From the NCBI GenBank assembly GCA_902768105.1, contig CACXJZ010000027.1:1-57843 (forward strand): a stretch of DNA of 57,843 bases, given 5' to 3'. The position numbers and the translations under genes were made by a program. How positions within the stretch are numbered: position 1 is the first letter of the stretch; every line of letters begins with the position of its first letter. Positions 41,852-51,663 of the stretch are shown here, piece by piece. The DNA comes from an uncultured Prevotellaceae bacterium. GTDB lineage: Bacteria; Bacteroidota; Bacteroidia; Bacteroidales; Bacteroidaceae. The notes under the pieces were generated by a model. It was not told the origin of the DNA. It made no database searches and saw nothing but the letters and a program-made list of their open reading frames with translations.

Positions 41852-43759
41852 ATGTTAGCTACTGTGGAAGAAACAAAACTTCGCTTGCTTAGCAAGATTA
41901 GATACCCGAAAGACCTGCGTATGCTGGCTGTTGATGAGTTGCCGCAGGTCTGTAAGGAACTGCGCGAAGACATTGTCAACGAGCTGTCCGTGAACCCAGG
42001 CCATTTAGCTTCAAGCCTTGGCGTGGCAGAGATTACCGTTGCCCTACATTATGTCTTCAATACTCCTGAAGACCGTATTGTGTGGGATGTGGGACATCAA
42101 GCCTATGGGCATAAGATTCTGACTGGACGACGTGAACAGTTCTGTACCAATCGTAAGCTGCACGGCATCATGCCTTTCCCTTCCCCTATGGAGAGTGAGT
42201 ACGACACATTTACATGTGGACATGCTTCGAACAGCATATCTGCTGCACTGGGTATGGCGGTTGCAGCAGCGAAGAGCAAAAAGGAACGTAAGGTGGTAGC
42301 AGTCATTGGTGACGGAGCCATGTCGGGTGGACTGGCTTTCGAGGGGCTAAACAATGTTTCGTCAAGCCCCAATGACCTGCTAATCATCCTCAATGACAAC
42401 GATATGTCAATTGACCGTGCTGTGGGTGGCATGGAGAAATACCTGCTACAGCTTGATACCAACGAGACCTATAACGACTTGCGTTTTAGGGCCTCGCAGT
42501 GGCTTCATGCACGGGGTTTCTTAAGTGATAACCGCAAGAAGGGTATCCTTCGTCTGAACAATGCATTGAAGTCGGCTTTGTCGCACCAGCAGAACATCTT
42601 TGAGGGAATGAACATCCGTTACTTCGGACCTTACGACGGTCATGACATCAAAGAACTGGTTCGCATACTGCGTCAGATTAAGGATATGAGAGGTCCGAAG
42701 CTGCTCCATCTGCACACTACGAAGGGTAAAGGATTCAAACCGGCAGAGAAGCATGCTGAGATATGGCATGCCCCAGGTAAGTTTGATCCCGAAACGGGTG
42801 AACGTATCATCAAGGATACGACAGGTATGCCTCCCAAGTACCAGAACGTGTTTGGCGAGACGCTGCTGGAACTGGCACGTCAGAATCCGAAGATCGTGGG
42901 TGTGACGCCTGCTATGCCCAGCGGCTGTTCGTTGAACATCATGATGAAGGAGATGCCTGACCGAACCTTTGACGTGGGTATTGCCGAAGGTCATGCTGTA
43001 ACTTTCTCTGCAGGTATGGCTAAGGACGGGCTGTTGCCGTTCTGTAACATTTATTCTGCATTTGCGCAACGTGCCTACGATAACATCATACACGATGTGG
43101 CCATTCTCCGTCTGCCAGTCGTGCTTTGTTTCGATCGTGCAGGTCTGGTGGGTGAAGATGGTCCTACACACCATGGGGCCTTTGACTTGGCAGCGCTGCG
43201 TCCTATTCCTAACCTCACCATCGCGTCACCTATGAACGAGCATGAGTTGCGGCGTCTAATGTTTACTGCCCAGTTGCCTGACAAAGGACCGTTTGTCATT
43301 CGCTATCCGCGTGGCAATGGTGTATTGGTCGATTGGCGCTGTCCGTTGGAAGAGGTGCCTGTTGGCAAGGGACGTAAGCTGAGTGACGGCTGTGATGTGG
43401 CAGTGCTTAGTATAGGACCGATAGGTAACACAGTGGAAGAGTCTATCCACTCACTACTCGCTACTCATCACTCTACATTAACTGTAGCCCACTACGACAT
43501 GCGCTTCCTAAAGCCCCTTGACGAAGAAATTCTTGCTGAAGTGGGCAGAAAGTTCCAGCGTATTGTCACTGTTGAAGACGGTGCACGCAACGGAGGACTG
43601 GGATCGGCTGTTGTGGAGTGGATGGCGGACCACGGCTATAGTCCTCAGGTTGTCCGTTTGGGACTGCCTGACCGTTTTGTGGAACACGGAACCGTTAGCG
43701 AGTTACGTCAGATAGTCGGTATTGACAAAGAAAGTATTATCAGAGCTATTATAGGATGA
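41852..43759 (+). CDS. dxs: 1-deoxy-D-xylulose-5-phosphate synthase
   Basis: 635 residues. Thiamine diphosphate enzyme joining pyruvate and glyceraldehyde 3-phosphate, the first MEP isoprenoid step. [23 protein letters not shown], the ThDP motif [21 protein letters not shown] through [25 protein letters not shown], and the transketolase C-domain [21 protein letters not shown] are present. [12 protein letters not shown] (about 532-543) is coded by a simple pyrimidine repeat and looks inserted between C-domain strands. It overlaps trkA by 4 nt and heads an operon of mixed function. Confidence 0.97.
   Translation: MLATVEETKLRLLSKIRYPKDLRMLAVDELPQVCKELREDIVNELSVNPGHLASSLGVAEITVALHYVFNTPEDRIVWDVGHQAYGHKILTGRREQFCTNRKLHGIMPFPSPMESEYDTFTCGHASNSISAALGMAVAAAKSKKERKVVAVIGDGAMSGGLAFEGLNNVSSSPNDLLIILNDNDMSIDRAVGGMEKYLLQLDTNETYNDLRFRASQWLHARGFLSDNRKKGILRLNNALKSALSHQQNIFEGMNIRYFGPYDGHDIKELVRILRQIKDMRGPKLLHLHTTKGKGFKPAEKHAEIWHAPGKFDPETGERIIKDTTGMPPKYQNVFGETLLELARQNPKIVGVTPAMPSGCSLNIMMKEMPDRTFDVGIAEGHAVTFSAGMAKDGLLPFCNIYSAFAQRAYDNIIHDVAILRLPVVLCFDRAGLVGEDGPTHHGAFDLAALRPIPNLTIASPMNEHELRRLMFTAQLPDKGPFVIRYPRGNGVLVDWRCPLEEVPVGKGRKLSDGCDVAVLSIGPIGNTVEESIHSLLATHHSTLTVAHYDMRFLKPLDEEILAEVGRKFQRIVTVEDGARNGGLGSAVVEWMADHGYSPQVVRLGLPDRFVEHGTVSELRQIVGIDKESIIRAIIG
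43447..43482 (+). repeat. In-frame CACTCACTACTC simple repeat in dxs
   Basis: CCACTCACTACTCGCTACTC followed by ATCACTCTACATT, a chain of ACTC words, codes [12 protein letters not shown]. Similar GTGAAGAGTGA-type repeats occur between genes (51541, 53585). Confidence 0.55.
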
Positions 43760-45114
43760 AAATTATCATTGGCGGCGCAGGAGCCGTAGGAACACATCTG
43801 GCAAAGCTGCTCTCACGTGAGAAGCAGGATTGTGTGCTGATTGACGAGGACAGTGAGCGACTCGGAGGGCTTGACAATAGCTACGACATGATGACCATGC
43901 AGGGCTCACCCACTAGCATCAAGACATTGAAGGATGCCGGCTGTGAGGGTGCAGACCTCTTTGTGGGTGTGACCCCCGAGGAGAGCAGGAATGTTAACGC
44001 CTGTATCATGGCTCATGCTCTGGGTGCCAAGAAGACCGTGGCGCGTATTGATAACTATGAGTATTTGGCTCCGCAGATGGAATCGTTTTTCAAGAACCTG
44101 GGCATTGACTCGCTCATCTATCCTGAGGTGCTGGCGGCCAAGGACATTATCAACGGTTTGAAACTATCGTGGGTACGTCAGCGTTGGGATGTTCACGATG
44201 GTGCTCTCGTCATGCTAGGCATCAAGCTACGTGAGTCGTGTGAGATATTCAACCAGCCGCTGAAAGACCTATGTGGACCCGAAGATCCCTACCACATCGT
44301 TGCTATCAAACATGGTGACGAGACGATTATTCCTGGTGGAAACGATGTTCTTCACCTACACGATTTGGCTTACTTTATGACTACGCGTGAGTATATCCCT
44401 TATATCCGTAAGATTGTGGGCAAGGAGCACTATGCCGACGTGAAGAACGTCATTGTCATGGGAGGTGGCAAAACTAGTGTACGTGCCGCCCTGACAGCTC
44501 CTGACTATATGAACATCAAAATTATTGAAAGTGACGAGCGTCGTTGTGAACGGTTGAATGCGCTACTTTGCGATACGGACGTGATGGTCATTCATGGTGA
44601 TGGGCGCAACCTGTCGCTTTTGGAGGAAGAGGGCATTCGTAATACGCAGGCCTTTGTTGCGCTGACTGGTAATGCCGAGGCAAACATATTAGCTTGTCTG
44701 ACGGCCAAGAAGATGGGAGTCCGTAAGACCATTGCAATGGTGGAAAATCTGGATTATGTAAGCATGGCTGAAGGTCTTGACATTGGTACCATTATTAATA
44801 AGAAAAATATTGCAGCCAGTCATATTTTCCAGATGATGCTTGACGCTGAAGTGAGCAATATGCAGTCGTTGATGATGGTTGATAGCGACGTAGCAGAGTT
44901 TGTGGCGGCCGAGGGGTCACGTGTCACAAAGCGACCCGTCAAGGACCTCGGTCTGCCGTTTGGTGTGACCATCGGTGGATTAGTGCGTAACGAACAAGGT
45001 TATTTAGTCAATGGTAACACGCAGGTGATGGCAGGTGACAGCGTGATGGTTTTCTGTCATGAGCATAACCTGAAGAAGGTGGAGAAGTATTTTAAAGCTA
45101 ATACACTATGGTAA
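43756..45114 (+). CDS. trkA: Trk system potassium uptake protein TrkA
   Basis: 452 residues: two RCK units. The first Rossmann domain ([30 protein letters not shown]) and TrkA-C domain, and the second ([53 protein letters not shown]) with a final TrkA-C, give the regulatory ring of TrkH that senses NAD(H)/ATP. It overlaps dxs by 4 nt and trkH by 7 nt, so the three are translationally coupled. Peripheral inner-membrane protein. Confidence 0.95.
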   Translation: MKIIIGGAGAVGTHLAKLLSREKQDCVLIDEDSERLGGLDNSYDMMTMQGSPTSIKTLKDAGCEGADLFVGVTPEESRNVNACIMAHALGAKKTVARIDNYEYLAPQMESFFKNLGIDSLIYPEVLAAKDIINGLKLSWVRQRWDVHDGALVMLGIKLRESCEIFNQPLKDLCGPEDPYHIVAIKHGDETIIPGGNDVLHLHDLAYFMTTREYIPYIRKIVGKEHYADVKNVIVMGGGKTSVRAALTAPDYMNIKIIESDERRCERLNALLCDTDVMVIHGDGRNLSLLEEEGIRNTQAFVALTGNAEANILACLTAKKMGVRKTIAMVENLDYVSMAEGLDIGTIINKKNIAASHIFQMMLDAEVSNMQSLMMVDSDVAEFVAAEGSRVTKRPVKDLGLPFGVTIGGLVRNEQGYLVNGNTQVMAGDSVMVFCHEHNLKKVEKYFKANTLW

Positions 45115-46565
45115 ACTTCGGGCTGGTATCCAAAATCATCGGACAACTGCTCTGTTTGGAGAGTTTTCTTATGTCGTGGTGTGTCATTATGTCCTACTGC
45201 TATCAGGAAGATGACAGCATCGCCTTTTTGATATCCATGATTTTTACCCTTTGTGGCGGATTGTGCCTACTCTACTTCGGACGCAATGCCGACAACAACA
45301 TGAGCCGTCGCGACTCATACCTCGTGGTAACTGCCACGTGGGTGGCATTCAGTATTTTCGGTATGTTGCCTTACATGATAGGAGGATACATCGATAATTT
45401 GACAGATGCCTATTTTGAGACCATGTCGGGCTTTACCACAACTGGAGCGTCGATTGTCATCAGGGTAGAGGACTTGCCTCACGGCATCCTGTTTTGGCGT
45501 TCTTTGTCACAGTGGATTGGCGGTTTGGGAATAGTGTTCTTTACCATTGCCATCCTGCCTTCTATGGGCGGTGGTAGCGTGAGGGTATTTGCTGCTGAGG
45601 CTACAGGACCCATCCGCACTAAGATGCACCCAAAGCTCTCCACCAATGCAAAGTGGATTTGGTCAATCTATCTTGGACTGACGTTGGCTTGCATCCTTGT
45701 CTTTTGGGCTTTTGGTGGCAGTTGGTTCGACAGCATTAACTATGCTATGACTACAACGGCAACGGGAGGCTTCTCAACCCACAGCGACAACAGTGTGTTC
45801 TTCTCTACTCCTGCTATGGAGTATTCGTCGGCGCTGTTCCAGTTCCTGGCAGGCATCAACTTCACTCTGCTCTATCTCACACTGTTCAAGCGCCGTTTCC
45901 GCGATTTGTTTACCAACTCGGAGTTTAAACTCTATGTGGGTATTGTGATTGTGGCTACAATTTGGATTGCGTACCTGCTCATCAGTCGTATGGGCTATGG
46001 TTTGGAACATGGCCTGCGGGAAGCGTTGTTCCATGTGGTGTCGTTTGTTACAACCACGGGAATGTTCAATGAAGACACAGGCTTCTGGCCTCCCTTTACT
46101 TGGATTATTCTCGGTAGTCTGATGTTTCTTGGTGCCTCGGCAGGCTCTACCAGTGGTGGCTTCAAGTGTGTGCGTGGGCTCATGCTCATACAGGTGCTGC
46201 GCAATGAGTTCCGTCGCATTCTGCATCCGAATGCTGTGCTGCCCGTCATGGTTAATGGCCAGCCTATTCCGCAGTCGAAAATAACCACGCTGATGGTGTT
46301 TTTCGCCATTTACGTATTCTCTTGTTTCATCTGTGTCATAATCATGCTTGTGGCAGGTGTCGATAATCATAATTCCATCATTATTGCCCTCAGTTGTCTT
46401 AGCAATGTGGGCTTGCCGTTAGACTCCCACATGGGACCTGTGATGACGTGGGGTGTGTTGCCAGATTATGTCAAGTGGATATGTACGTTCCTCATGCTGG
46501 TGGGGCGTCTGGAAATCATCAGTGTACTCGTGCTCTTCACACGTAGCTATTGGAAAGAAAACTAA
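45108..46565 (+). CDS. trkH: Trk potassium transporter TrkH
   Basis: 485 residues with ten or so membrane helices and four pore-loop repeats: MSGFTTTGASIV, TTTATGGFSTHSDNS, FVTTTGMFNEDTG and SCLSNVGLPLDSHMG carry selectivity-filter Gly residues in TTxTTG-type loops. AGSTSGGFKCVRG is the family loop motif. Imports K+ under TrkA control. Overlaps trkA by 7 nt and is followed 13 bases later by manA. TrkH/TrkA beside dxs and manA is not a known functional set; the grouping may be simply operonic. Confidence 0.95.
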   Translation: MVNFGLVSKIIGQLLCLESFLMSWCVIMSYCYQEDDSIAFLISMIFTLCGGLCLLYFGRNADNNMSRRDSYLVVTATWVAFSIFGMLPYMIGGYIDNLTDAYFETMSGFTTTGASIVIRVEDLPHGILFWRSLSQWIGGLGIVFFTIAILPSMGGGSVRVFAAEATGPIRTKMHPKLSTNAKWIWSIYLGLTLACILVFWAFGGSWFDSINYAMTTTATGGFSTHSDNSVFFSTPAMEYSSALFQFLAGINFTLLYLTLFKRRFRDLFTNSEFKLYVGIVIVATIWIAYLLISRMGYGLEHGLREALFHVVSFVTTTGMFNEDTGFWPPFTWIILGSLMFLGASAGSTSGGFKCVRGLMLIQVLRNEFRRILHPNAVLPVMVNGQPIPQSKITTLMVFFAIYVFSCFICVIIMLVAGVDNHNSIIIALSCLSNVGLPLDSHMGPVMTWGVLPDYVKWICTFLMLVGRLEIISVLVLFTRSYWKEN

Positions 46566-46578
46566 ACATACAAATAAT

Positions 46579-47475
46579 ATGAACTACTATAAATTTAACC
46601 CTTTACAGAAAACACTTATCTGGGGTACAGAGAGCTGGCTGCTGTCGGGTGTTGCCGGTAACGAGACGATGGTTGGCGATCATAGTCTCAATAATCTTGT
46701 CAGAGAACAGAAAGACCGTCTTCTTGGCAAGTACAATTATCAGCGTTTTGGCGATGAGTTCCCTCTGCTTGTCAAGTTTATAGATGCACGTCAGGACCTA
46801 AGCATTCAGGTTCACCCCAATGATGAGATAGCCCATCGCCACGGTAAACCTCGAGGTAAAACAGAGATGTGGTATGTTATGCGTTCTACCCCCGATGCTA
46901 AACTCTATAACGGGCTGGCACGTGTCATTACTCCTGAGGAATATAAACAAATGGTGGCAGATAATCGCATTTGCGACGCTTTGGCGCAGTACAGCGTCAA
47001 AGAAGGTGATTGCTTCTTCATTCCTGCAGGGCGCATACATTCCATTGGTGCAGGTTGCCGCCTGGCAGAAATTCAGCAGACCTGCGATGTCACCTATCGA
47101 ATTTATGACTACGGACGTCGTGACAAGGACGGAAACCTGCGTCAGCTACATACAGAGCAGGCAGCTGAAAGCATTGATTACAACGTGTTGCCAGACTACC
47201 GTACGTACTATGACCCTGAGAAGAACATCGGGAAGGTCTTGGTGGATTGTCCTTATTTCACCACCAGCGTCTATGACCTTGACGAGCCGATGCTGATTGA
47301 CTACTCCGAGCTTGACAGTTTCGTTGTACTCGTAGGTGTGGAGGGCGATGGCACGCTTATCATCGATGGTGACGAGGTATCTTTCCGTGCAGGTGATACG
47401 TTGCTGCTTCCCGCATATATAAATAATGTACGCGCGGAAGGAACAATCAAGTTCTTGGAAACCTATATAGCGTGA
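46579..47475 (+). CDS. manA: Mannose-6-phosphate isomerase, class I
   Basis: 298 residues. Zn-dependent cupin isomerase interconverting mannose-6-phosphate and fructose-6-phosphate. Zn ligands: QVHPND, KTEMWYV and IPAGRIHSIG (about 155-165), followed by QTCDVTYRIYDYGR. ATG 46579 (MNYYKFNPLQKTLIWG) gives the family start; longer frames run into trkH. It is probably the last gene of dxs-trkA-trkH-manA. Its stop overlaps the convergent DUF4435 gene by 13 nt. Slightly shorter than usual (310-325). Confidence 0.95.
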   Translation: MNYYKFNPLQKTLIWGTESWLLSGVAGNETMVGDHSLNNLVREQKDRLLGKYNYQRFGDEFPLLVKFIDARQDLSIQVHPNDEIAHRHGKPRGKTEMWYVMRSTPDAKLYNGLARVITPEEYKQMVADNRICDALAQYSVKEGDCFFIPAGRIHSIGAGCRLAEIQQTCDVTYRIYDYGRRDKDGNLRQLHTEQAAESIDYNVLPDYRTYYDPEKNIGKVLVDCPYFTTSVYDLDEPMLIDYSELDSFVVLVGVEGDGTLIIDGDEVSFRAGDTLLLPAYINNVRAEGTIKFLETYIA

Positions 47476-48461
47476 TTTAAGAAACTCTCAATGTCTTGCT
47501 GGATGTGTTGAAACTCTTCGGCAGAGCGGTAGCCTGTGTTTTTCTTTAACATCTGTCGGATGTCCTGCAGCGAGTGTTCGTAGCATGACATTTCGTTGGC
47601 GCGTTGCATGTAGTGACGTGCCTTGCGTTGAATTTCATCCTGCCGTTCCATGCGCAGGCGGTTGCACACCTTATTCAGAATGGGCATTATCACATTGTCG
47701 AACAGAGCGTGCCCCTGCACGTAGAGGTAGGTGTTCTGTGGTGTAATGCCCAGTCTCTTGAGGTCTTCCTTTATAGCAATGTAGGCCTCCTTGTTCTCAG
47801 GGTATTGCTGTTGTAGTTGTCTCACTTTGGTGGAAACCTTCTTGCGTAGATGATCGATGGAAGGCTGTGGATTAAAGATGCTGAAGCCGCCAGGGTCTAT
47901 AATGCGTGCCATATCGGTCAGCGTAAAGTCATGGTAGTTATTCGTGCGATAGGCCCATACGCTCCAAACAAAAAGAGGAAAAATGGTCTCGCTGTACTGT
48001 CGTAGGTAGTCTTCGAAATCGAAAAGCCGGTGGTCATTGAGCGTCACCATGACGCATACTTCATGCAGTGAGGAGGCATAGCATTGCAGGTTCTCAATGG
48101 CATAGGCGTATGTGTGAAAGACATAGGGATTCTCCAGTACTTGTTTTGACTGTGTGGTGGTTCCCTGTAGCAAGTAGTCATAGTCAGCATCTACGCAGGC
48201 TATCATGTCGGGGCCTGCCTTGTCGCCAATGAGGTGCATCAGCACCGACTTCTTTCCCCGTTCTAGCCTTTTGCGTGTCGGTAGCATCACCTCAAAGTAT
48301 AACTTGTCGTTCTCGAAGCGGCTAAGCACAGAACGCCAGAAGAGGATGTCATCGTAGCTCTCCACGTAGGCTACAATACGTCGGCGCCTCTTCTGTGACT
48401 TTAGGGCGTTAGCCGCCTCAAAGTAATGACTGTCAAGATTGTCCCTTAGTCTGTTGGGCAT
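47463..48461 (-). CDS. DUF4435 TOPRIM protein, AriB-like (PARIS effector-like)
   Basis: 332 residues, soluble. Near the N-terminus AYVESYDDILFW carries a TOPRIM-type Glu (Glu34) and IACVDADYDYLL gives the acidic DxD-xD triad (Asp91, Asp93, Asp95), the metal-binding layout of DUF4435 nucleases. The C-terminal half is helical (about 190-332). DUF4435 proteins coupled to an ABC ATPase make the PARIS anti-phage system, where AriB is the effector nuclease. Here it lies six bases after such an ATPase gene, the same order. It could instead be a housekeeping relative, since the surroundings are core genes. Its 3' end overlaps manA by 13 nt. Confidence 0.75.
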   Translation of the reverse strand: MPNRLRDNLDSHYFEAANALKSQKRRRRIVAYVESYDDILFWRSVLSRFENDKLYFEVMLPTRKRLERGKKSVLMHLIGDKAGPDMIACVDADYDYLLQGTTTQSKQVLENPYVFHTYAYAIENLQCYASSLHEVCVMVTLNDHRLFDFEDYLRQYSETIFPLFVWSVWAYRTNNYHDFTLTDMARIIDPGGFSIFNPQPSIDHLRKKVSTKVRQLQQQYPENKEAYIAIKEDLKRLGITPQNTYLYVQGHALFDNVIMPILNKVCNRLRMERQDEIQRKARHYMQRANEMSCYEHSLQDIRQMLKKNTGYRSAEEFQHIQQDIESFLNHAI

Positions 48462-48467
48462 TTGTTC

Positions 48468-49274
48468 TTATATGGTTATGTCACTCACTTCTGTCACGCT
48501 GTCTATCCAACCATTCATGATGACGGCAGGCGAGTGGGTAGTTAGTATAATCTGTACGTTGGGATTCAGCTCGAGAATCAGCTCAATGAGCCGCTTTTGC
48601 CACTCAATGTGCAGGCTGACTTCAGGTTCGTCCATGAAGAGTATGTAGTGTTGCATATCCTCTACCAGCACGGTTAGCAGAATGGCTAGCATCTGTTTCT
48701 CTCCGCTCGATAGTTGGTAGGGCACGAGTAATTCGCCAATCTGCGAGAAGCGTATCTCGTTCTCTGTGCGTACAATCTTTTTGCCCGTCTCGGCAAACAA
48801 ATCATCTACGATGTCTTGGAACCTTGCTTTTTGTTTCGACAGTTGTTGTGCAGCATCAGCATTTCCCTGTTGCAGCTCCTCAATGATACGGTTGCCTATG
48901 TTCACCTGATAGTCCAGATACTTGCGTTGTAGGTGGTACAGTTGAAAGTCGAGTGCCGACGTAATGCGCGAATCGACGTGTGTCATCGTGTTCAGGTCGA
49001 GTACAGGCGAGTCGAGCGAACGAATGATGTCGAAGCGTACGTGCGTGGCGTTCTCAGGTTCAGCCGTGATATGTACGCCCTTTAACAGGTGATTGATGAT
49101 GTCGCCGTTGGTGTTAATACTTTTGAATACCTTGTTCAAAATAGTCGATTTTCCCACGCCGTTGATGCCACTCAGCACATTTACATGTGGGTCGAGTGTC
49201 CACATGACGTGTTTCTTGCCGCTCCAGAGCGAATCAATCTCAATCTGTTTGATGTAGTTTGCGTATATCTGCAT
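48468..49274 (-). CDS. ABC-type AAA ATPase, AriA-like (paired with DUF4435)
   Basis: 268 residues. Compact ABC/SMC-like ATPase (AAA_21/OLD-type): Walker A SGINGVGKST (about 35-44), central coiled-coil-like helices (about 110-165, DFQLYHLQRKYLDYQ), signature QLSSGEKQMLAILLTVL, Walker B YILFMDEPEVSLH and H-loop ILTTHSPAVIM. ATG 49274 gives the usual start MQIYANYIKQIEIDSL. With the DUF4435 gene six bases downstream it has the AriA-AriB arrangement of PARIS, though AriA is usually larger. A sensor or scaffold ATPase holding the nuclease inactive is the known PARIS logic. The gene pair is a separate unit after a terminator. Confidence 0.8.
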   Translation of the reverse strand: MQIYANYIKQIEIDSLWSGKKHVMWTLDPHVNVLSGINGVGKSTILNKVFKSINTNGDIINHLLKGVHITAEPENATHVRFDIIRSLDSPVLDLNTMTHVDSRITSALDFQLYHLQRKYLDYQVNIGNRIIEELQQGNADAAQQLSKQKARFQDIVDDLFAETGKKIVRTENEIRFSQIGELLVPYQLSSGEKQMLAILLTVLVEDMQHYILFMDEPEVSLHIEWQKRLIELILELNPNVQIILTTHSPAVIMNGWIDSVTEVSDITI

Positions 49275-49336
49275 AGTTTTAATAAATTGAGTTCTCCTTA
49301 ACAAAGAATGTCTTTCTCATAGTTGTTCGTTTTGTT

Positions 49337-49369
49337 AAAAAGGTGACCGAACTGTGATGGTCACCTTTT
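49337..49369 (-). terminator. Terminator after the FKBP gene
   Basis: AAAAGGTGACC and GGTCACCTTTTT pair over a ten-base loop and end in TTTTTAAC on the minus strand, separating glyS-fkp from the ATPase/DUF4435 pair. Confidence 0.85.
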
Positions 49370-49379
49370 CTCCATTGTT

Positions 49380-49931
49380 TTAGAAATCTACAAGTTCAAG
49401 CTCGAAGACGAGCGTGCTGTATGCTGGGATGTTGGGCGATGACGTTGTGCCATATCCTAACTGGTAGGGAATGGTGACACGCCAACGGTCACCTTTGTGC
49501 ATGTGCTGCAGGGCAGTGCTGACACCGTGTATGAACGAACTAACGTTCAACTCCGTAGGACGGGTAATGTCACGGTCGAGCTCATTGAAGGGCGTGCCGT
49601 CGAACACCTTACCCTCAGGATAGCTTGTTGTGGGAATCAAACGTCCTACGTAATACACTTTGACGGAGCTTGTGTAGAGCGGACTTGTGGTTCCTGTGCC
49701 AGTCTGCAGCACATCAATGAGGATACAATCCGTGTAGGCATAGTCCATAAAGTCCTCGTCGAGTGACCACTTCTTGATGATTGATGCTGTATTGTGTGCT
49801 CGATATGCATTTTCAAAGAACGCCTCGTTGCGGTTCTGCCAGTCAGCATACTCATCTATAGTGTCGTCACTCTCGGAACAAGAGGTTAGTCCCATTGCCA
49901 GCACTGTCAGTATAAACAGATATTTTCTCAT
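49380..49931 (-). CDS. FKBP-type peptidyl-prolyl isomerase, lipoprotein
   Basis: 183 residues. Lipoprotein signal (MRKYLFILTVLAMGLTSC, Cys18) then an N-terminal helical stretch and an FKBP domain (about 70-183): VKVYYVGRLIPTTSYPEGKVFDGTPFNE, FIHGVSTALQHMHKGDRWRVTIPYQLGYG and TLVFELELVDF are typical. Folding helper anchored in the periplasm. It is coupled to glyS: its ATG overlaps the glyS stop by one base (TAATG). Some FKBP active-site aromatics may differ, so isomerase activity is likely but not certain. Confidence 0.93.
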   Translation of the reverse strand: MRKYLFILTVLAMGLTSCSESDDTIDEYADWQNRNEAFFENAYRAHNTASIIKKWSLDEDFMDYAYTDCILIDVLQTGTGTTSPLYTSSVKVYYVGRLIPTTSYPEGKVFDGTPFNELDRDITRPTELNVSSFIHGVSTALQHMHKGDRWRVTIPYQLGYGTTSSPNIPAYSTLVFELELVDF

Positions 49932-51472
49932 TATTGCAATTTTTTCAGTAGTGATGCGATGCTGACCTTATCCTCGATGATACTGGCCAGCGCTTCTATC
50001 TTGACGCGCTCCTGCTCCATCGTGTCGCGGAAACGCAGGGTAACACAACCATCGTTTAGTGTGTCGTGGTCGATAGTGATGCAGTACGGCGTACCGATAG
50101 CATCCTGACGACGATAACGCTTGCCGATAGAATCTTTCTCGTCATACTGGCAGTTGAAGTGGAACTTCAGATTGTTGATAATTTCGCGGGCCTTCTCGGG
50201 CAGTCCGTCTTTCTTCACCAGCGGCATCACGGCCAGTTTCACGGGTGCCAGTGCTGCGGGTAACTTCAGAACTACGCGGGTCTCGCCGTTCTCCAGCTTT
50301 TCTTCGCAATAGCTGTGGCACATGATGCTTAGGAACATACGGTCAACTCCAATGGAGGTCTCAATAACAAACGGAGTGTAGCTTTCGTTCGTGGCGGGGT
50401 CGAAGTACTTGATGCTCTTGCCAGAGTACTTCTCGTGTTGGCTGAGGTCGAAGTTCGTACGAGAGTGGATACCCTCCACTTCCTTGAATCCGAACGGCAT
50501 CTTGAACTCAATGTCTGTAGCGGCATTAGCATAGTGCGCCAACTTATCGTGGTCGTGGAAACGGTAGTTCTCAGCACCGAAACCCAGAGCCTGGTGCCAG
50601 GCCATACGTGTTTGCTTCCATTTCGGGAACCACTCCAGCTCCGTGCCGGGCTGTACGAAGAACTGCATCTCCATCTGCTCGAACTCACGCATGCGGAAGA
50701 TGAACTGACGGGCCACAATCTCATTGCGAAATGCCTTACCAATCTGGGCAATACCGAATGGAATCTTCATGCGGCCGGTCTTCTGTACGTTCAGGTAGTT
50801 CACGAAGATACCTTGTGCCGTCTCCGGACGCAGATATACCTTCATTGATCCATCGGCTGAGGCTCCCATCTCCGTTGAGAACATTAGGTTAAACTGACGC
50901 ACGTCGGTCCAGTTCCTGGTACCGCTGATGGGGCATACAATCTCCTCGTCGAGGATAATCTGTTTCAATTCGTCGAGGTCGGGGCCCTGCATGGCAGCTG
51001 CATAGCGGGTGTGCAGTGCGTCGCGCTTCTCTTTTGCCTCTTTCACGCGCTCGCTGGTCTCCAAGTACTTCGCCTCATCAAACGAGTCGCCGAAACGCTT
51101 GCGGGCCTTCTCCACTTCCTTCTGAATCTTCTCGTCGTACTTCGCAATCTGGTCCTCAATGAGCACGTCAGCGCGATAACGTTTCTTCGAGTCTCGGTTG
51201 TCAATAAGGGGATCATTAAACGCATCCACGTGTCCCGAGGCTTTCCATATTGTGGGGTGCATGAAGATGGCCGAGTCAATGCCCACGATGTTCTCGTGCA
51301 GCAGCACCATCGACTTCCACCAATATTCCTTAATGTTGTTCTTCAACTCTACGCCGTTCTGACCGTAGTCATACACAGCGCCTAATCCGTCGTAGATGTC
51401 ACTTGAGGGGAACACGAAACCGTATTCCTTGCAGTGGCTCACGATTTTCTTAAAAACATCTTCTTGTGCCAT
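49931..51472 (-). CDS. glyS: Glycine--tRNA ligase
   Basis: 513 residues. Single-chain alpha2-type class II synthetase: CKEYGFVFPSSDIYDGLGAVYDYGQNGVELKNNI, motif 2 FRNEIVARQFIFRMREFEQMEMQFFV, HYANAATDIEFKMPFGFKEVEGIHSRTNFDLSQH, and motif 3 VIETSIGVDRMFLSIM. The C-terminal anticodon-binding domain follows (LAVMPLVKKDGLPEKAREI, IGKRYRRQDAIGTPYCITID). Charges tRNA-Gly. Start ATG 51472. Gene order glyS-FKBP-terminator is a common Bacteroidales arrangement. A TATCTTTG box lies 53 bases upstream. Confidence 0.97.
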   Translation of the reverse strand: MAQEDVFKKIVSHCKEYGFVFPSSDIYDGLGAVYDYGQNGVELKNNIKEYWWKSMVLLHENIVGIDSAIFMHPTIWKASGHVDAFNDPLIDNRDSKKRYRADVLIEDQIAKYDEKIQKEVEKARKRFGDSFDEAKYLETSERVKEAKEKRDALHTRYAAAMQGPDLDELKQIILDEEIVCPISGTRNWTDVRQFNLMFSTEMGASADGSMKVYLRPETAQGIFVNYLNVQKTGRMKIPFGIAQIGKAFRNEIVARQFIFRMREFEQMEMQFFVQPGTELEWFPKWKQTRMAWHQALGFGAENYRFHDHDKLAHYANAATDIEFKMPFGFKEVEGIHSRTNFDLSQHEKYSGKSIKYFDPATNESYTPFVIETSIGVDRMFLSIMCHSYCEEKLENGETRVVLKLPAALAPVKLAVMPLVKKDGLPEKAREIINNLKFHFNCQYDEKDSIGKRYRRQDAIGTPYCITIDHDTLNDGCVTLRFRDTMEQERVKIEALASIIEDKVSIASLLKKLQ

Positions 51473-51524
51473 GTTATTTTATTTTCGATTTACTATTTTT
51501 CTGTTTATTATTTGTATTAGGCTG

Positions 51525-51532
51525 CAAAGATA
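51525..51532 (-). promoter_or_regulatory. Promoter -7 box for glyS-FKBP
   Basis: TATCTTTG on the minus strand inside AAATTTCGTATCTTTGCAGC, the mirror of the GH53 promoter. Confidence 0.6.
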
Positions 51533-51540
51533 CGAAATTT

Positions 51541-51622
51541 AGTGAAGAGTGAAGAGTGAAGAGTGAAGAATCTGCTGTCGCTTAACCTTTTTTACCTTTT
51601 TACTTTTTTACCATTTTGCTTT
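51541..51622 (+). repeat. Composite GTGAAGA / TTTTTACC leader repeat (copy 1)
   Basis: AGTGAAGAGTGAAGAGTGAA then TGAAGAATCTGCTG, TTAACCTTTTTTACC and TTTTTACTTTTT. A very similar string precedes the histidine phosphatase gene at 53585-53668. Confidence 0.8.
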
Positions 51623-51628
51623 TTTTCG

Positions 51629-51636
51629 TATCTTTG
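51629..51636 (+). promoter_or_regulatory. Promoter -7 box for the GH53 gene
   Basis: TATCTTTG after TTTTTTTCG, 27 bases before ATG 51664. Confidence 0.6.
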
Positions 51637-51663
51637 CAACCGAAATAACAAAACTATTAGCTT

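Noticed and set aside
47463-49274. Defence island
   Set aside because: Only the ATPase/DUF4435 pair is present; flanking genes are housekeeping and there are no integrases, restriction enzymes or transposases.
51541-51620. CRISPR array in the repeat-rich leader
   Set aside because: Units are 8-10 bases, contiguous and degenerate, with no spacers and no cas genes.
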